This document shows, in pieces, positions 47,685 to 56,520 of a DNA stretch of 64,000 nt; positions within the stretch are counted from its first letter, which is position 1, and every line of letters begins with the position of its first letter. The notes beneath the pieces are model-generated. The model ran no database searches and was not told the DNA's origin. It saw nothing but the letters and a program-made list of their open reading frames with translations. The position numbers were made by a program, and so were the translations under genes. The stretch comes from Streptomyces sp. NRRL B-3428 (GTDB lineage Bacteria > Actinomycetota > Actinomycetes > Streptomycetales > Streptomycetaceae). The stretch covers positions 329,735 through 393,734 of the forward strand of contig JOGW01000010.1 of the NCBI GenBank assembly GCA_000721375.1. Reading direction: 5' to 3'.

Positions 47685-48191
47685 GTGAGTATCCATCTGC
47701 ACTTTCGTGCCGCTGCGGAATCGGAGATACGGGACGATCACACGTGGCTCGCGGAGTTCATGAGTAACGCGTGGGACCACGACGACGAGGAGTACGCGGC
47801 AGGGATCGCCACCTCGATCAACAAGAGCTTCGACGCACTTGATCGCCTCTACGCGGCAGCCGCTGTGCCGGAGGCCTCCACTGTCGGCGGCCCGTGGACG
47901 TTGCCGGTCTACGGCGGCCGGCCCGTGCCCCACGATGCCGGCCCGCAGCCGACGGACTGGGATCCGCCGATGATGCTGCTGGAGGCGGCAGGCGTGTGCC
48001 AAGCCGCCGAGTTCCTGGCGCAGGTCTCCTTCGACGACCTGTGGCACGTCGCGTACGACGGGCTGCCGGGCACCACGGGTATCGAGTCGCTGGACAGGAA
48101 GGACTTCCTCTTCCAGCACCAGGATCTGCGGAGGTTCTACGCGCAGGCTGCTGACGCGGGACACGCGGTCGTCAAGTGCGTATGGGCGTGA
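47685..48191 (+). CDS. Conserved hypothetical protein (possibly DUF1877/YfbM-like)
   Basis: A 168-residue, acidic, soluble-looking protein beginning SIHLHFRAAAESEIRDDHTW. The layout (short N-terminal strand, then helices with SFDALDRLY, and LPVYGGRPVP, FDDLWHVAYDGLPG) is reminiscent of DUF1877 proteins, but I am not certain. The start could be ATG 47670 or GTG 47685. The stop overlaps the MFS gene start region, so the two genes are coupled. Confidence 0.65.
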   Translation: MSIHLHFRAAAESEIRDDHTWLAEFMSNAWDHDDEEYAAGIATSINKSFDALDRLYAAAAVPEASTVGGPWTLPVYGGRPVPHDAGPQPTDWDPPMMLLEAAGVCQAAEFLAQVSFDDLWHVAYDGLPGTTGIESLDRKDFLFQHQDLRRFYAQAADAGHAVVKCVWA

Positions 48192-49489
48192 GCAAAGCCG
48201 CCCTCGGCCGCGAGTTCCACTGGCTCTGGGCTGCCTACACCGTCAGCATCTTTGGGACCTGGCTCGCCTTCGACGCCTTCGCGCTGATCGCCGTGCTCGT
48301 GCTGCACGCCGGGCCCGCCGGGGTCTCCGCGCTCGCCGCCGTCGGGCCCGCCGTCGCGGCGCTCGTCGCTGTGCCGCTCGGGCCGTGGATGGAGTTCCGG
48401 CGCAAGCGGCCCGTGATGATCGGGATGGATGTGGTGCGGTGCGTCGCGCTGCTGACCGTTCCGCTCGCGTACGCGCTCGATGTGCTCTCGCTCGTCCAAT
48501 TGCTGCTGGTGTCGGTGGTGGTCGGGGCCGCGGACATCGCCTTCTCGGCGGCCAGTGGGGCCACCCTCAAGGCGCTCGTCCCGCGCGAGCAACTGCTCGC
48601 CGCCAATGGGCGGTTCGAGTCGACCATGTGGACGGCCACTTTGGTGGGGCCTCCGCTGGGCGGGGCGGCCGTGGGGGTCTTCGGGCCGGTGCTGACCGTG
48701 GTCGCCAACGCGGTGAGTTTTCTGCTGTCAGCCGTGGGGATCCGGGCGATCGGCCGGGACGAGGAGCCGCCCGCGCACGCGGCGGAGAAGGAGCGGGCGC
48801 GGATCGGGGACGGGTTCCGCTTTCTGTGGGCGCATCCGACGCTGCGGCCGCTGTTCCTCAACACCGTGCTCGTCAACGCGCTGATCATGACGGGCGCCCC
48901 GCTGCTCGCCGTTCTGATGCTCGGACCGCTGGGATTCGCACCCTGGCAGTACGGGCTCGCCTTCGCCGTTCCCTGCCTCGGGGGTCTGCTCGGCTCGCGG
49001 CTCGCGCGCAGGCTTGTGCCGCGTTACGGGGAGGGGCGGGTGTTGCGCGTCGCAGGTGTGCTTCGGGTGTGCTGGCCGATCGGGCTCGTGTTCGTGCACG
49101 GCGGGGTGAGTGGGCTGCTCCTTGTGATGGTGGTGGAGGTCGGGCTGATCACCTGCTCCGCGGTGTTCAGCCCGGTGCTTGCCACGCGCCGGCTTGCCGA
49201 GCTGCCCGCGGATCACGTCACGCGCGTGCTGGCCGCTTGGTCGGTGACGGTGAAGGGGACGACTGCGGTGCTCACGGCGGCGTGGGGTGTGCTGGCCGCT
49301 CTGGTCGGGCCGCGTGAGGCGCTTGCCGTTTCGGGGGTGCTGTTGCTGGTGACGCCGGTGCTGCTGGTGGGGCGGTGGGCGCCTGCGGCGGGCTCTTTCC
49401 CCACCCCGCCCCTTCCCGAAACCGGGTCTCCGCCCCGGACCCCGGCATCCGAACTTCGTTCGGATCTGCTCAAGCGCCGCAGGGGCTGA
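48182..49489 (+). CDS. MFS transporter
   Basis: The 435-residue protein has about 12 membrane helices and the MFS loop PLGPWMEFRRKRPVMIGMD between TM2 and TM3. It resembles the drug/enterobactin-exporter-like MFS proteins (NYRxGxFxxL class not evident); the substrate is unknown. The C-terminal tail PETGSPPRTPASELRSDLLKRRRG is soluble and its last codons form the first unit of a triple repeat. It overlaps the preceding gene by about 10 bp; ATG 48182 was chosen between GTG 48176 and GTG 48188. Confidence 0.85.
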   Translation: MGVSKAALGREFHWLWAAYTVSIFGTWLAFDAFALIAVLVLHAGPAGVSALAAVGPAVAALVAVPLGPWMEFRRKRPVMIGMDVVRCVALLTVPLAYALDVLSLVQLLLVSVVVGAADIAFSAASGATLKALVPREQLLAANGRFESTMWTATLVGPPLGGAAVGVFGPVLTVVANAVSFLLSAVGIRAIGRDEEPPAHAAEKERARIGDGFRFLWAHPTLRPLFLNTVLVNALIMTGAPLLAVLMLGPLGFAPWQYGLAFAVPCLGGLLGSRLARRLVPRYGEGRVLRVAGVLRVCWPIGLVFVHGGVSGLLLVMVVEVGLITCSAVFSPVLATRRLAELPADHVTRVLAAWSVTVKGTTAVLTAAWGVLAALVGPREALAVSGVLLLVTPVLLVGRWAPAAGSFPTPPLPETGSPPRTPASELRSDLLKRRRG

Positions 49490-49547
49490 AGGATCTGCTC
49501 AAGCGCCGCAGGGGCTGAAGGATCTGCTCAAGCGCCGCAGGGGCTAA
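49462..49547. repeat. Three abutting copies of a 29-bp unit at the convergent ends of two genes
   Basis: Units at 49462-49490, 49491-49519 and 49520-49547 are identical apart from the end of the third (CTAA instead of CTGAA). Each contains CTGCTCAAGCGCCGCAGG. The first encodes the end of the MFS protein (DLLKRRRG then stop); the third reaches the stop codon of the convergent hydroxylase gene. Confidence 0.97.
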
Positions 49548-51913
49548 CAGTCGACGATGTGCTCCGGCCGCACCGGCACCCTCCTCAGCGCGATCCCCGT
49601 CGCCTGCCGAATTGCCGAGACGATCGCCGGGGTCGACGACAGCGTGGGGGCTTCGCCCGCGCCGCGCAGGCCGTACGGGGCGTGTTCGTCGGCGAGTTCG
49701 AGGATGTCGACGGGCATGGGCGGGGTGTCGAGGATCGTCGGGATCAGGTAGTCCGTGAAGGACGGGTTGCGGACCAGGGAGGTGGCGGGGTCGACGACGA
49801 TCTCCTCCATGACGGCGAGGCCCAGGCCCTGGGTCGAGCCGCCCTGGATCTGTCCGAGGACGGACAGCGGGTTGAGCGCCTTGCCCACGTCCTGCGCGCA
49901 GGCCAGCTCGACCACCTTCACCAGACCGAGCTCCACATCCACCTCGACGACTGCCCGGTGTGCGGCGAAGGCGTACTGCACATGCCCGTTGCCCTGCCCG
50001 TGCACAGGATCGAAGGGCTCGGTGGGCCGGTGGCGCCACTCCAGCTCCAGATCGATGACCTCTTCGTCGAGTACGTCCGCGAGGCCGGCCAGGCTCACCC
50101 CGTCAGGACCCACCACTTTGCCGCCGGCCAGCGCGAGCCCTTCGGCCGGCCAGCCGAACTTCCGCTGTCCGAGGTCGAGTACCGCCTCCCGCACCGCCTC
50201 GCACGTGTGCTTGATCGCTCCTCCGGTGACGTACGTCTGGCGTGACGCCGAGGTCGAGCCCGCATTGCCGGCCGAGGTGTCGGCGGGGCGCAGCGTCACC
50301 TGGGAGACGCCCAGTTCCGTACGGACGATCTGGGCGTGCACCGTCACCCCGCCCTGGCCCACCTCGGCCATCGCGGTGTGCAGGGTCACCGCCGGCTCCC
50401 CGGCGATCACTTCGAGGCGTACGCGTGCGGTCGAGTAGTCGTCGAAGCCCTCCGAGAAGCCGACGTTCTTGATGCCGACCGCATAGCCGACACCCCGTAC
50501 GACCCCCTCGCCGTGCGTGGTGTTGGACAAGCCTCCGGGCAGATCGCGCAGATCGGCCCCCGAACCCACCGCCGCCCACTGAGCCGCTTCCGGCAGTGGC
50601 AGCTCCCGCACCCGCCGCAGCAGCTCGGCCACCGGCGCGGGGGAGTCCACCACCTGTCCCGTCGGCATCACCGAGCCCTGGGACATGGCGTTGCGCTGCC
50701 GGAAGTCGACGGGATCCAGGCCCAGTTCGGCTGCGACACGGTCCATCTGCGACTCGTACGCGAAGCAGGCCTGCACCGCGCCGAAGCCGCGCATCGCCCC
50801 GCAGGGCGGGTTGTTGGTGTAGAGCCCGAGCACTTCGATGGAGACGGCCGGGCATTCGTACGGGCCGAGGCCCAGCGAGGCCGCGTTGCCGACGACCGCG
50901 GGTGTCGAGGACGCGTACGCACCCCCGTCGAGCACGATCCGTGCCGCCACATGCGTCAACTTGCCGTCCCGCGTGGCCCCGTGCTCGTAGTGCAGACGTG
51001 CGGGGTGGCGGTGGACATGGCCGAAGAAGGACTCGTAGCGGTTGTAGACCATCTTCACCGGCCGGCCCGTGCGCAGCGCGAGCAGCCCGGCATGCGCCTG
51101 CATGGACAGGTCCTCGCGACCGCCGAACGCGCCGCCGACCCCGGAGAGCGTCAGCCGCACCTTGTCCTCGGGCAGGCCGAAGACCGGCGCGATCTGCTTG
51201 CGGTCGACGTGCAGCCACTGGGTGGAGACGTAGAGATCGATGCCGCCGTCATCGGCGGGCACCGCGAGTCCGGACTCCGGGCCGAGGAACGCCTGGTCCT
51301 GCATGCCCACTTCGTAGTCCTCGGCCACGATCACGTCCGCCCGGGCGCGGGCGGACGCCAGATCGCCGCTGATGATCGGCTGGCGGTGGACGATGTTCGG
51401 GTGCGGTACGTGCGCGAAGTGCGCGTCCTCGCGGTCGGGGTGGAGGACGGGGGCCTCGGGCGCCGTCGCCGTGGCCTCGTCGGTGACGGCGGGAAGCACC
51501 TCGTACTCGACGACGATCCGCTCGGCGGCCCGGCGGGCGGTCTCCGGATGGTCGGCGGCGACCAGCGCGACGGGCTCCCCGTGGAAGCGCACCCGGCCGT
51601 CGCAGAGCACCGGCTGGTCGGCGATCTCCAGACCGTAGGTCTTCGCGTGCGGGAGGTCCTCGTATGTGAGAACCGCCTGGACACCGGTCAGTTGAAGTGC
51701 GGGGCCGATGTCCAGGCGGGTGATCCGTGCGTGGGCGTGCGGGGCGCGCAGGGTGTGGCCCCACAGCATGTCCTCGTGCCAGAGGTCCGAGGCGTAGGCG
51801 AACTCGCCGGTGGTCTTGAGCGTCCCGTCGGGCCGGAGCGTGGACTCCCCGATGCCGCCCGGGGTGTGGGTGCCCTGGGTGAGGCCGGTAGGGGTGTTCG
51901 TCACTTCGGCCAT
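49544..51913 (-). CDS. Xanthine dehydrogenase-family molybdopterin-binding subunit
   Basis: The 789-residue protein is the large, molybdenum-cofactor subunit of a xanthine dehydrogenase/aldehyde oxidase-type enzyme. It has the N-terminal ald_xan_dh domain (LRAPHAHARI, then GEPVALVAADHPETA), cofactor-binding segments SGVGGAFGGRED and CGAMRGFGAVQACFA, and the catalytic glutamate in GLRGAGEAPT near the C-terminus. The FAD and 2Fe-2S subunits usually encoded beside it are not in this window; a VOC-family gene lies directly upstream instead. Hypoxanthine/xanthine is the likeliest substrate but not certain. Confidence 0.92.
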   Translation of the reverse strand: MAEVTNTPTGLTQGTHTPGGIGESTLRPDGTLKTTGEFAYASDLWHEDMLWGHTLRAPHAHARITRLDIGPALQLTGVQAVLTYEDLPHAKTYGLEIADQPVLCDGRVRFHGEPVALVAADHPETARRAAERIVVEYEVLPAVTDEATATAPEAPVLHPDREDAHFAHVPHPNIVHRQPIISGDLASARARADVIVAEDYEVGMQDQAFLGPESGLAVPADDGGIDLYVSTQWLHVDRKQIAPVFGLPEDKVRLTLSGVGGAFGGREDLSMQAHAGLLALRTGRPVKMVYNRYESFFGHVHRHPARLHYEHGATRDGKLTHVAARIVLDGGAYASSTPAVVGNAASLGLGPYECPAVSIEVLGLYTNNPPCGAMRGFGAVQACFAYESQMDRVAAELGLDPVDFRQRNAMSQGSVMPTGQVVDSPAPVAELLRRVRELPLPEAAQWAAVGSGADLRDLPGGLSNTTHGEGVVRGVGYAVGIKNVGFSEGFDDYSTARVRLEVIAGEPAVTLHTAMAEVGQGGVTVHAQIVRTELGVSQVTLRPADTSAGNAGSTSASRQTYVTGGAIKHTCEAVREAVLDLGQRKFGWPAEGLALAGGKVVGPDGVSLAGLADVLDEEVIDLELEWRHRPTEPFDPVHGQGNGHVQYAFAAHRAVVEVDVELGLVKVVELACAQDVGKALNPLSVLGQIQGGSTQGLGLAVMEEIVVDPATSLVRNPSFTDYLIPTILDTPPMPVDILELADEHAPYGLRGAGEAPTLSSTPAIVSAIRQATGIALRRVPVRPEHIVDC

Positions 51914-51954
51914 GCGGACCTCGATTCAGCGATGGGGACCACCTGCAGCCAGGA

Positions 51955-52374
51955 TCAGCCCTGGACCATCGCCGGGTCCATCCACATGACCTCGAAGTGA
52001 TGGCCGTCCGGGTCCTGGAAGGAGCGGCCGTACATCTGGCCGTAGTCCTGCGGGTCCTTGGCGTGCGAGCCGCCCACGGCGAGCGCACGGTCGCACAGCT
52101 CGTCCACCTTCTCGCGGCTCTCTGCGCTCAGACAGATCAGCGCCTCGTTGGAGACCGCGGGGTCGGCGATCGGCTTCGAGGCGAACTCCGCGAACTTCGA
52201 TTCGGCGAGCAGCATGATCACGATGGCGTCGCTGATCACCACGGAGGCGGTGTTCTCGTCGCTGAACTGTGCGTTGATCTCGTAGCCGAGCTCCGAGTAG
52301 AACTTCTTCGCGCCGTCGATGTCCTTGGTGGCGAGGTTGATGAAGACCATCTGCTGGTACGCGTTGTCCGCCAT
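51955..52374 (-). CDS. VOC (glyoxalase/bleomycin resistance) family protein
   Basis: The 139-residue protein has the vicinal-oxygen-chelate fold pattern: MVFINLATKDIDGAKKFYSELGYE at the start and YGRSFQDPDGHHFEVMWMDP at the end, with a glutamate metal ligand in the final strand. The activity is unknown (antibiotic resistance, lyase or dioxygenase roles occur in the family). The ATG has AGGAG upstream. It may be co-transcribed with the hydroxylase gene, 41 bp downstream. Confidence 0.88.
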   Translation of the reverse strand: MADNAYQQMVFINLATKDIDGAKKFYSELGYEINAQFSDENTASVVISDAIVIMLLAESKFAEFASKPIADPAVSNEALICLSAESREKVDELCDRALAVGGSHAKDPQDYGQMYGRSFQDPDGHHFEVMWMDPAMVQG

Positions 52375-52391
52375 GTCGTCCGCTCCTAAGT

Positions 52392-52441
52392 CCGTGATGA
52401 TCGGTGGGCCTGTGCCGTTCGGCAGCCCGTGATGATCGGTG
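52392..52441. repeat. Two 15-bp direct repeats 35 bp apart upstream of the VOC gene
   Basis: CCGTGATGATCGGTG occurs at 52392-52406 and again at 52427-52441. Start-to-start distance is 35 bp. Both lie in the promoter region of the minus-strand VOC gene, so an operator role is possible but untested. Confidence 0.7.
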
Positions 52442-52506
52442 ATGTTCGCTACGCAGGGTTAGACGGCGGGCCGGTCAGGAACTCATCGGCCCCTGGGGAG
52501 ATTTTT

Positions 52507-53670
52507 TCAGCTCACCATCGGAGCCGCAGCGAGGAGCGCGATTGCGCAGGTCAGAGGTGCGAAGACGGCGAGCAGCGCCACCGTCCTGAGCGCCACCGCG
52601 GTCCTGAGCAGCGATACGGGCGCCCCGAGCCGCAGCAGCGCCGCCGTGGTGTGCGCCCTGGCCTGGCGGGCCTCCACCGCCGCAGTCACCAGTGCGAGCA
52701 CGGTGCAGCCCACCACGAGCGAGCCGCCGAGCGCCGTGAGCGGCCCGAAGGCCGTGGCGGGAGCGCCGTACAGCGAGAACGCGGCGATGCCACCGGAGAC
52801 CACCGCGCACACCACACCGAGCGGGCGTCCGATCCGGGCGGCCTCCTCCTGGAGCACCCGGCCCGCGAGCAGGCGGGCGGCGCCAGGACGCCAGGCCTGG
52901 AGCAGCCGGCCGCACAGGAACGTCAGGCCGGGGCCGGCGAACGCGAGGCCCAGTGCCGTGACCGCCCAGCCGGCCAGGACCCCGGCCGGGGTGGACACGA
53001 GACGTCCCGGGAGCGGCAGTCCGTCGCCCCCGGAGGAGCCCGCCGCGTACAGCTCCACGGACAGGCCCACCGCCATCAGGGCCACGCCCCAGGGGAGGCC
53101 GTTGGGGATGGGGGCGGGCGGTTCGGGCTGCGCCGGGTCGCGTTCGTCGCCGGGGCGGAGCCGGCGCGGGCGCAGCACCACGGCGCTGGTGACGGATGCG
53201 GTGAGCGGGACCAGGGCGAGCAGGGTCCATACGGCCGCGAGGGGCAACGGCTGCCCCGCGCCCAGGAGTTCGGCCGCTCCGCCGTCCATCGGCAGTCCGG
53301 TCAGATCTCCCCGTAGATGAAGGAAGAAGAGCAACGCGAGCATCGAGCCGAGCGTGCAGGCCACCAGGGTGTTGACCGCGGCCAGGATCATCAGGCGGCT
53401 CGGGCCGAGGCCGACCGCCGAGAGGCCTTGGTGGGGGCGGGTGCCCGGGTCGGTGCGGGCGACGGCCACCGCGAGCTGCACCGTCGCGGCGAGCGGTGGC
53501 AGACACCACAGGAGGCGGAGCACCGAGGCGCGGCCCGCGTCGGGGTGGCCGAGTGCGTAGCCCATCGTGCACAGGAGCAGAAAGCCCGTGCCCCCCGAGG
53601 CGGCCGCCACCGAGAGCCGGCGGAGCAGGACGACAGGGTGGGCGCCGCGGGCTAGACGGAGAGCGAGCAC
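52507..53670 (-). CDS. ABC transporter permease, FtsX-like
   Basis: The 387-residue protein has an N-terminal basic segment LALRLARGAHPVVLLRRL, about eight hydrophobic segments and a PNGLPWG-containing soluble loop. The start (GTG 53670) overlaps the ATPase gene end by 19 bp, so they form one transporter. FtsX/MacB-type permeases usually have four TM helices per unit and export or act mechanically on lipids or antibiotics; the exact class is uncertain here. Confidence 0.75.
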   Translation of the reverse strand: MLALRLARGAHPVVLLRRLSVAAASGGTGFLLLCTMGYALGHPDAGRASVLRLLWCLPPLAATVQLAVAVARTDPGTRPHQGLSAVGLGPSRLMILAAVNTLVACTLGSMLALLFFLHLRGDLTGLPMDGGAAELLGAGQPLPLAAVWTLLALVPLTASVTSAVVLRPRRLRPGDERDPAQPEPPAPIPNGLPWGVALMAVGLSVELYAAGSSGGDGLPLPGRLVSTPAGVLAGWAVTALGLAFAGPGLTFLCGRLLQAWRPGAARLLAGRVLQEEAARIGRPLGVVCAVVSGGIAAFSLYGAPATAFGPLTALGGSLVVGCTVLALVTAAVEARQARAHTTAALLRLGAPVSLLRTAVALRTVALLAVFAPLTCAIALLAAAPMVS

Positions 53671-54464
53671 GCCGTCCCTTCCGCGGAGGGGCCGGCCGGG
53701 TTCGAGGTGTAGGGGCCGGCCGGGTTCGAAGAGTAGGGATCGGCCGGCGCCGTGAGCAGCCCGGACGAAGGCCCGGGCACCCGCAGCGAGTTGACCCTGC
53801 GCCCGTCGAGCAGCTGCACCGTGCGGTCGGCGAGCGTGGCCACCTCGGCGTCGTGCGTGGCGAGCACGACGGTGATGCCGTGCGAGCGTGCGGCGGTCGT
53901 GAGCGTACGCAGCACATGGGCGCGGTCGGCGCGATGGAGGGGAGCGGTGGGCTCGTCGGCGAAGAGCACCGTGGGCTCGGTGACCAGTGCGCGGGCGATC
54001 GCGACGCGCTGGCGCTCGGCCTGGAGCAGGGCGTGCGGGCGCTTACGTCCGCAGGAACCGATGTCCAGGCGCTCGAGCCACTCGCAAGCGGCCTTGCGCG
54101 ACGGGCGGTTGGGGACTCCGCGCAGCATCAGGGGCAGCGCGACGTTCTCCCATGCGGTGAGCTCGGGCACCAGGGCCGGCTCGGGGTCGATCCAGCCGAA
54201 GCGGTCGCGGCGCAGCCGTTCGCGTACGACGGGTCCCATGGTGTGCACGGGTGTCGAGTTGAACCACACCTCGCCCTGCTGGGGCACGAGTTGACCCGAG
54301 AGGCACTGCAGCAGAGTGGTCTTGCCGCAGCCGCGCGGACCGCCGACGGCGAGGATCTCGCCCTCGCGCACTTCGAGGGAGACTCCGGTGAGAGCGGGCG
54401 AGCCGCCCAGCGAGACGTGCAGGGAACGCGCCCAGAGCACATTGTTGTCCGGCGGGGCCACCAT
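53652..54464 (-). CDS. ABC transporter ATP-binding protein with degenerate signature motif
   Basis: The 270-residue ATPase has Walker A GGPRGCGKTT and Walker B VLFADEPT, but the usual LSGGQ signature is LLQAERQRV and the residues after Walker B are APLHRAD instead of GALD. The switch histidine (VLATHDAE) is kept. The C-terminus carries two copies of an 8-residue unit (SNPAGPYT/SNPAGPSA). It is upstream of and overlaps the permease gene. The changed signature may mean weak ATP hydrolysis. Confidence 0.85.
   Translation of the reverse strand: MVAPPDNNVLWARSLHVSLGGSPALTGVSLEVREGEILAVGGPRGCGKTTLLQCLSGQLVPQQGEVWFNSTPVHTMGPVVRERLRRDRFGWIDPEPALVPELTAWENVALPLMLRGVPNRPSRKAACEWLERLDIGSCGRKRPHALLQAERQRVAIARALVTEPTVLFADEPTAPLHRADRAHVLRTLTTAARSHGITVVLATHDAEVATLADRTVQLLDGRRVNSLRVPGPSSGLLTAPADPYSSNPAGPYTSNPAGPSAEGTACSLSV
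53688..53735 (-). repeat. Two 24-bp tandem units in the 3' end of the ABC ATPase gene
   Basis: Units at 53688-53711 and 53712-53735 both begin GGGGCCGGCCGGGTTCGA and encode the SNPAGP repeats. A third partial copy follows. Confidence 0.9.
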
Positions 54465-54590
54465 GGCGTAACACCTCGGTTCTGTCGTCGACGGCGAGGA
54501 CCTGATGCGAAGTCCCGTCCCCCGTAAGGGCGAACGAGACCTGCGGCCGTTCGGTCACACGAACCGTAGGGACGAACCAGAACAGAGCGG

Positions 54591-54644
54591 ACAACAAACG
54601 GCCCGGGCACCCGCGTTCTCACTCGAACGGGGCACCCGGGCCGT
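54591..54644 (-). terminator. Intrinsic terminator of the aminotransferase gene
   Basis: On the minus strand a perfect 10-bp stem (54635-54644 with 54598-54607) with a 27-nt loop is followed by the T-rich tail TTTGTTGT. It lies 18 bp after the aminotransferase stop codon. Confidence 0.8.
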
Positions 54645-54661
54645 CGGCGTGCAGAGGGTGC

Positions 54662-56041
54662 TTACAGCTTGGTCCACGCCTCCGTGAGCACGGTGCGCAG
54701 GATCTGCTCGATCTCGTCGAAGGTCGACTGGTCGGCGATCAGCGGCGGCGCGAGCTGGACGACCGGGTCGCCACGGTCGTCGGCGCGGCAGTAAAGACCG
54801 TTCTCGTACAGGGCCTTGGAGAGGAAGCCGTAGAGCACGCGCTCCGTCTCCTCGTCCGTGAAGGACTCCTTGGTGACCTTGTCCTTGACGAGCTCGATGC
54901 CGTAGAAGAACCCGTTGCCGCGGACGTCGCCGACGATCGGCAGGTCGTGCAGCTTCTCCAGTGTGGCCTTGAACGCGCCCTCGTTGTCGAGGACGTGCTG
55001 GTTCAGCTTCTCCTTCTCGAAGATGTCGAGATTGGCGAGGCCGACGGCCGCGGAGACCGGGTGGCCGCCGAAGGTGTAGCCGTGCAGGAAGGTGTTGTCG
55101 CCCTTGTAGAACGGCTCGGCGATCTTGTCGGAGATGATGCACGCGCCGATCGGGGAGTAGCCCGAGGTCATGCCCTTGGCGCAGGTGATCATGTCCGGGA
55201 CGTAGCCGAACTTGTCGCAGGCGAACATCGTGCCGAGACGGCCGAAGGCGCAGATGACCTCGTCCGAGACGAGCAGCACGTCGTACTGGTCGCAGATCTC
55301 GCGTACGCGCTGGAAGTAGCCGGGCGGCGGCGGGAAGCAGCCGCCGGCGTTCTGCACCGGCTCCAGGAAGACGGCCGCGACGGTGTCGGGGCCCTCGAAG
55401 AGGATCTCCTGCTCGATCTGGTCTGCGGCCCAGCGGCCGAAGGCCTCGGGGTCGTCGCCGTGGATCGGGGCGCGGTAGATATTGGTGTTCGGCACCTTGT
55501 GCGCGCCGGGGACCAGCGGCTCGAACGGGGCCTTCAGGGCCGGGAGTCCGGTGATGGACAGGGCGCCCTGCGGGGTGCCGTGGTAGGCGACCGCACGCGA
55601 GATGACCTTGTACTTGGTGTGCTTGCCCTGCAGCTTGAAGTACTGCTTGGCGAGCTTCCAGGCGGTCTCGACCGCTTCACCGCCACCGGTGGTGAAGAAG
55701 ACCTTGTTCAGGTCGCCGGGAGCGTGGTGCGCGAGGCGCTCCGCCAGCTCGACGGCCTTGGGGTGGGCGTACGACCAGATGGGGAAGAAGGCCAGTTCCT
55801 GCGCCTGCTTGAACGCGGTCTCGGCGAGCTCCACGCGCCCGTGGCCCGCGTTGACCACGAACAGGCCGGCCAGGCCGTCGAGGTAACGCTTGCCCTTGTC
55901 GTCGTAGATGTAGGTGCCTTCGCCGCGCACGATCGTCGGCACGGGCGAGTTCTCGTACGACGACATCCTGGTGAAGTGCATCCACAGGTGGTCGTAGGCG
56001 GTCTTAGAGAGGTCCTGGCCCATGGTTATCGGGATCCCCAT
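54662..56041 (-). CDS. Class III PLP-dependent aminotransferase (polyamine/GABA type)
   Basis: The 459-residue enzyme belongs to fold type I class III transaminases such as GabT and putrescine/omega-amino acid transaminases. It shows FTTGGGEAVETAWKLAK, YHGTPQGALS, the VLLVSDEVICAFGR segment with the PLP-binding aspartate, and the Schiff-base lysine Lys289 in ITCAKGMTSGY. It is downstream of, and overlaps, the Lrp regulator gene, and divergent from an aldehyde dehydrogenase gene. Together these suggest conversion of putrescine or GABA toward succinate. An alternative start lies at 56023. Confidence 0.9.
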   Translation of the reverse strand: MGIPITMGQDLSKTAYDHLWMHFTRMSSYENSPVPTIVRGEGTYIYDDKGKRYLDGLAGLFVVNAGHGRVELAETAFKQAQELAFFPIWSYAHPKAVELAERLAHHAPGDLNKVFFTTGGGEAVETAWKLAKQYFKLQGKHTKYKVISRAVAYHGTPQGALSITGLPALKAPFEPLVPGAHKVPNTNIYRAPIHGDDPEAFGRWAADQIEQEILFEGPDTVAAVFLEPVQNAGGCFPPPPGYFQRVREICDQYDVLLVSDEVICAFGRLGTMFACDKFGYVPDMITCAKGMTSGYSPIGACIISDKIAEPFYKGDNTFLHGYTFGGHPVSAAVGLANLDIFEKEKLNQHVLDNEGAFKATLEKLHDLPIVGDVRGNGFFYGIELVKDKVTKESFTDEETERVLYGFLSKALYENGLYCRADDRGDPVVQLAPPLIADQSTFDEIEQILRTVLTEAWTKL

Positions 56042-56520
56042 TGGTAGGTCTGCTTCTTGAGCTTGAGGTAGACGAAGCTCTCGGTGGAGCGCACGCCGGG
56101 AAGGGTGCGGATCCTCTTGCTGATGACTTCGAGGAGGTGGTCGTCGTCCTCGCAGACGACTTCCGCAAGCAGGTCGAAGGACCCTGCGGTGAGCACCACG
56201 TACTCGACTTCGTCCATGGCCGTCAGCGCCTCGGCGACCGGATCGAGGTCACCCTCGACATTGATCCCGAGCATCGCCTGCCGCCGGAAACCCACGGTGA
56301 GCGGGTCGGTGACGGCGACGATCTGCATGACGCCTTGGTCGAGCAGTTTCTGGACCCGCTGTCGTACGGCCGCTTCGGACAGGCCCACGGCCTTGCCGAT
56401 GGCGGCGTACGGACGGCGTCCGTCTTCCTGGAGCTGCTCGATGATCGCCAGGGAGACGGCGTCGACGCTGTTGGGCGTCCCTGCCGGCCTGGATTCTGCG
56501 CTGCGACTGGCCACGAGCAC
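56026..56520 (-). CDS. Lrp/AsnC-family transcriptional regulator
   Basis: The 164-residue regulator has an N-terminal winged helix (AIGKAVGLSEAAVRQRVQKL) and a C-terminal RAM effector domain (VVLTAGSFDLLAEVVCEDDDHLL). Lrp-type proteins sense amino acids as octamers. It shares a 162-bp divergent region with the aldehyde dehydrogenase gene and overlaps the aminotransferase gene by 16 bp, so it probably controls both. The start is uncertain among GTG 56520 and GTG 56514; no clear ribosome site. Confidence 0.9.
   Translation of the reverse strand: MLVASRSAESRPAGTPNSVDAVSLAIIEQLQEDGRRPYAAIGKAVGLSEAAVRQRVQKLLDQGVMQIVAVTDPLTVGFRRQAMLGINVEGDLDPVAEALTAMDEVEYVVLTAGSFDLLAEVVCEDDDHLLEVISKRIRTLPGVRSTESFVYLKLKKQTYQWGSR

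Noticed and set aside
49462..49547. Three equal repeats considered as a CRISPR array
   Set aside because: The units abut with no spacers and two of them carry stop codons of flanking genes; no cas genes are present.
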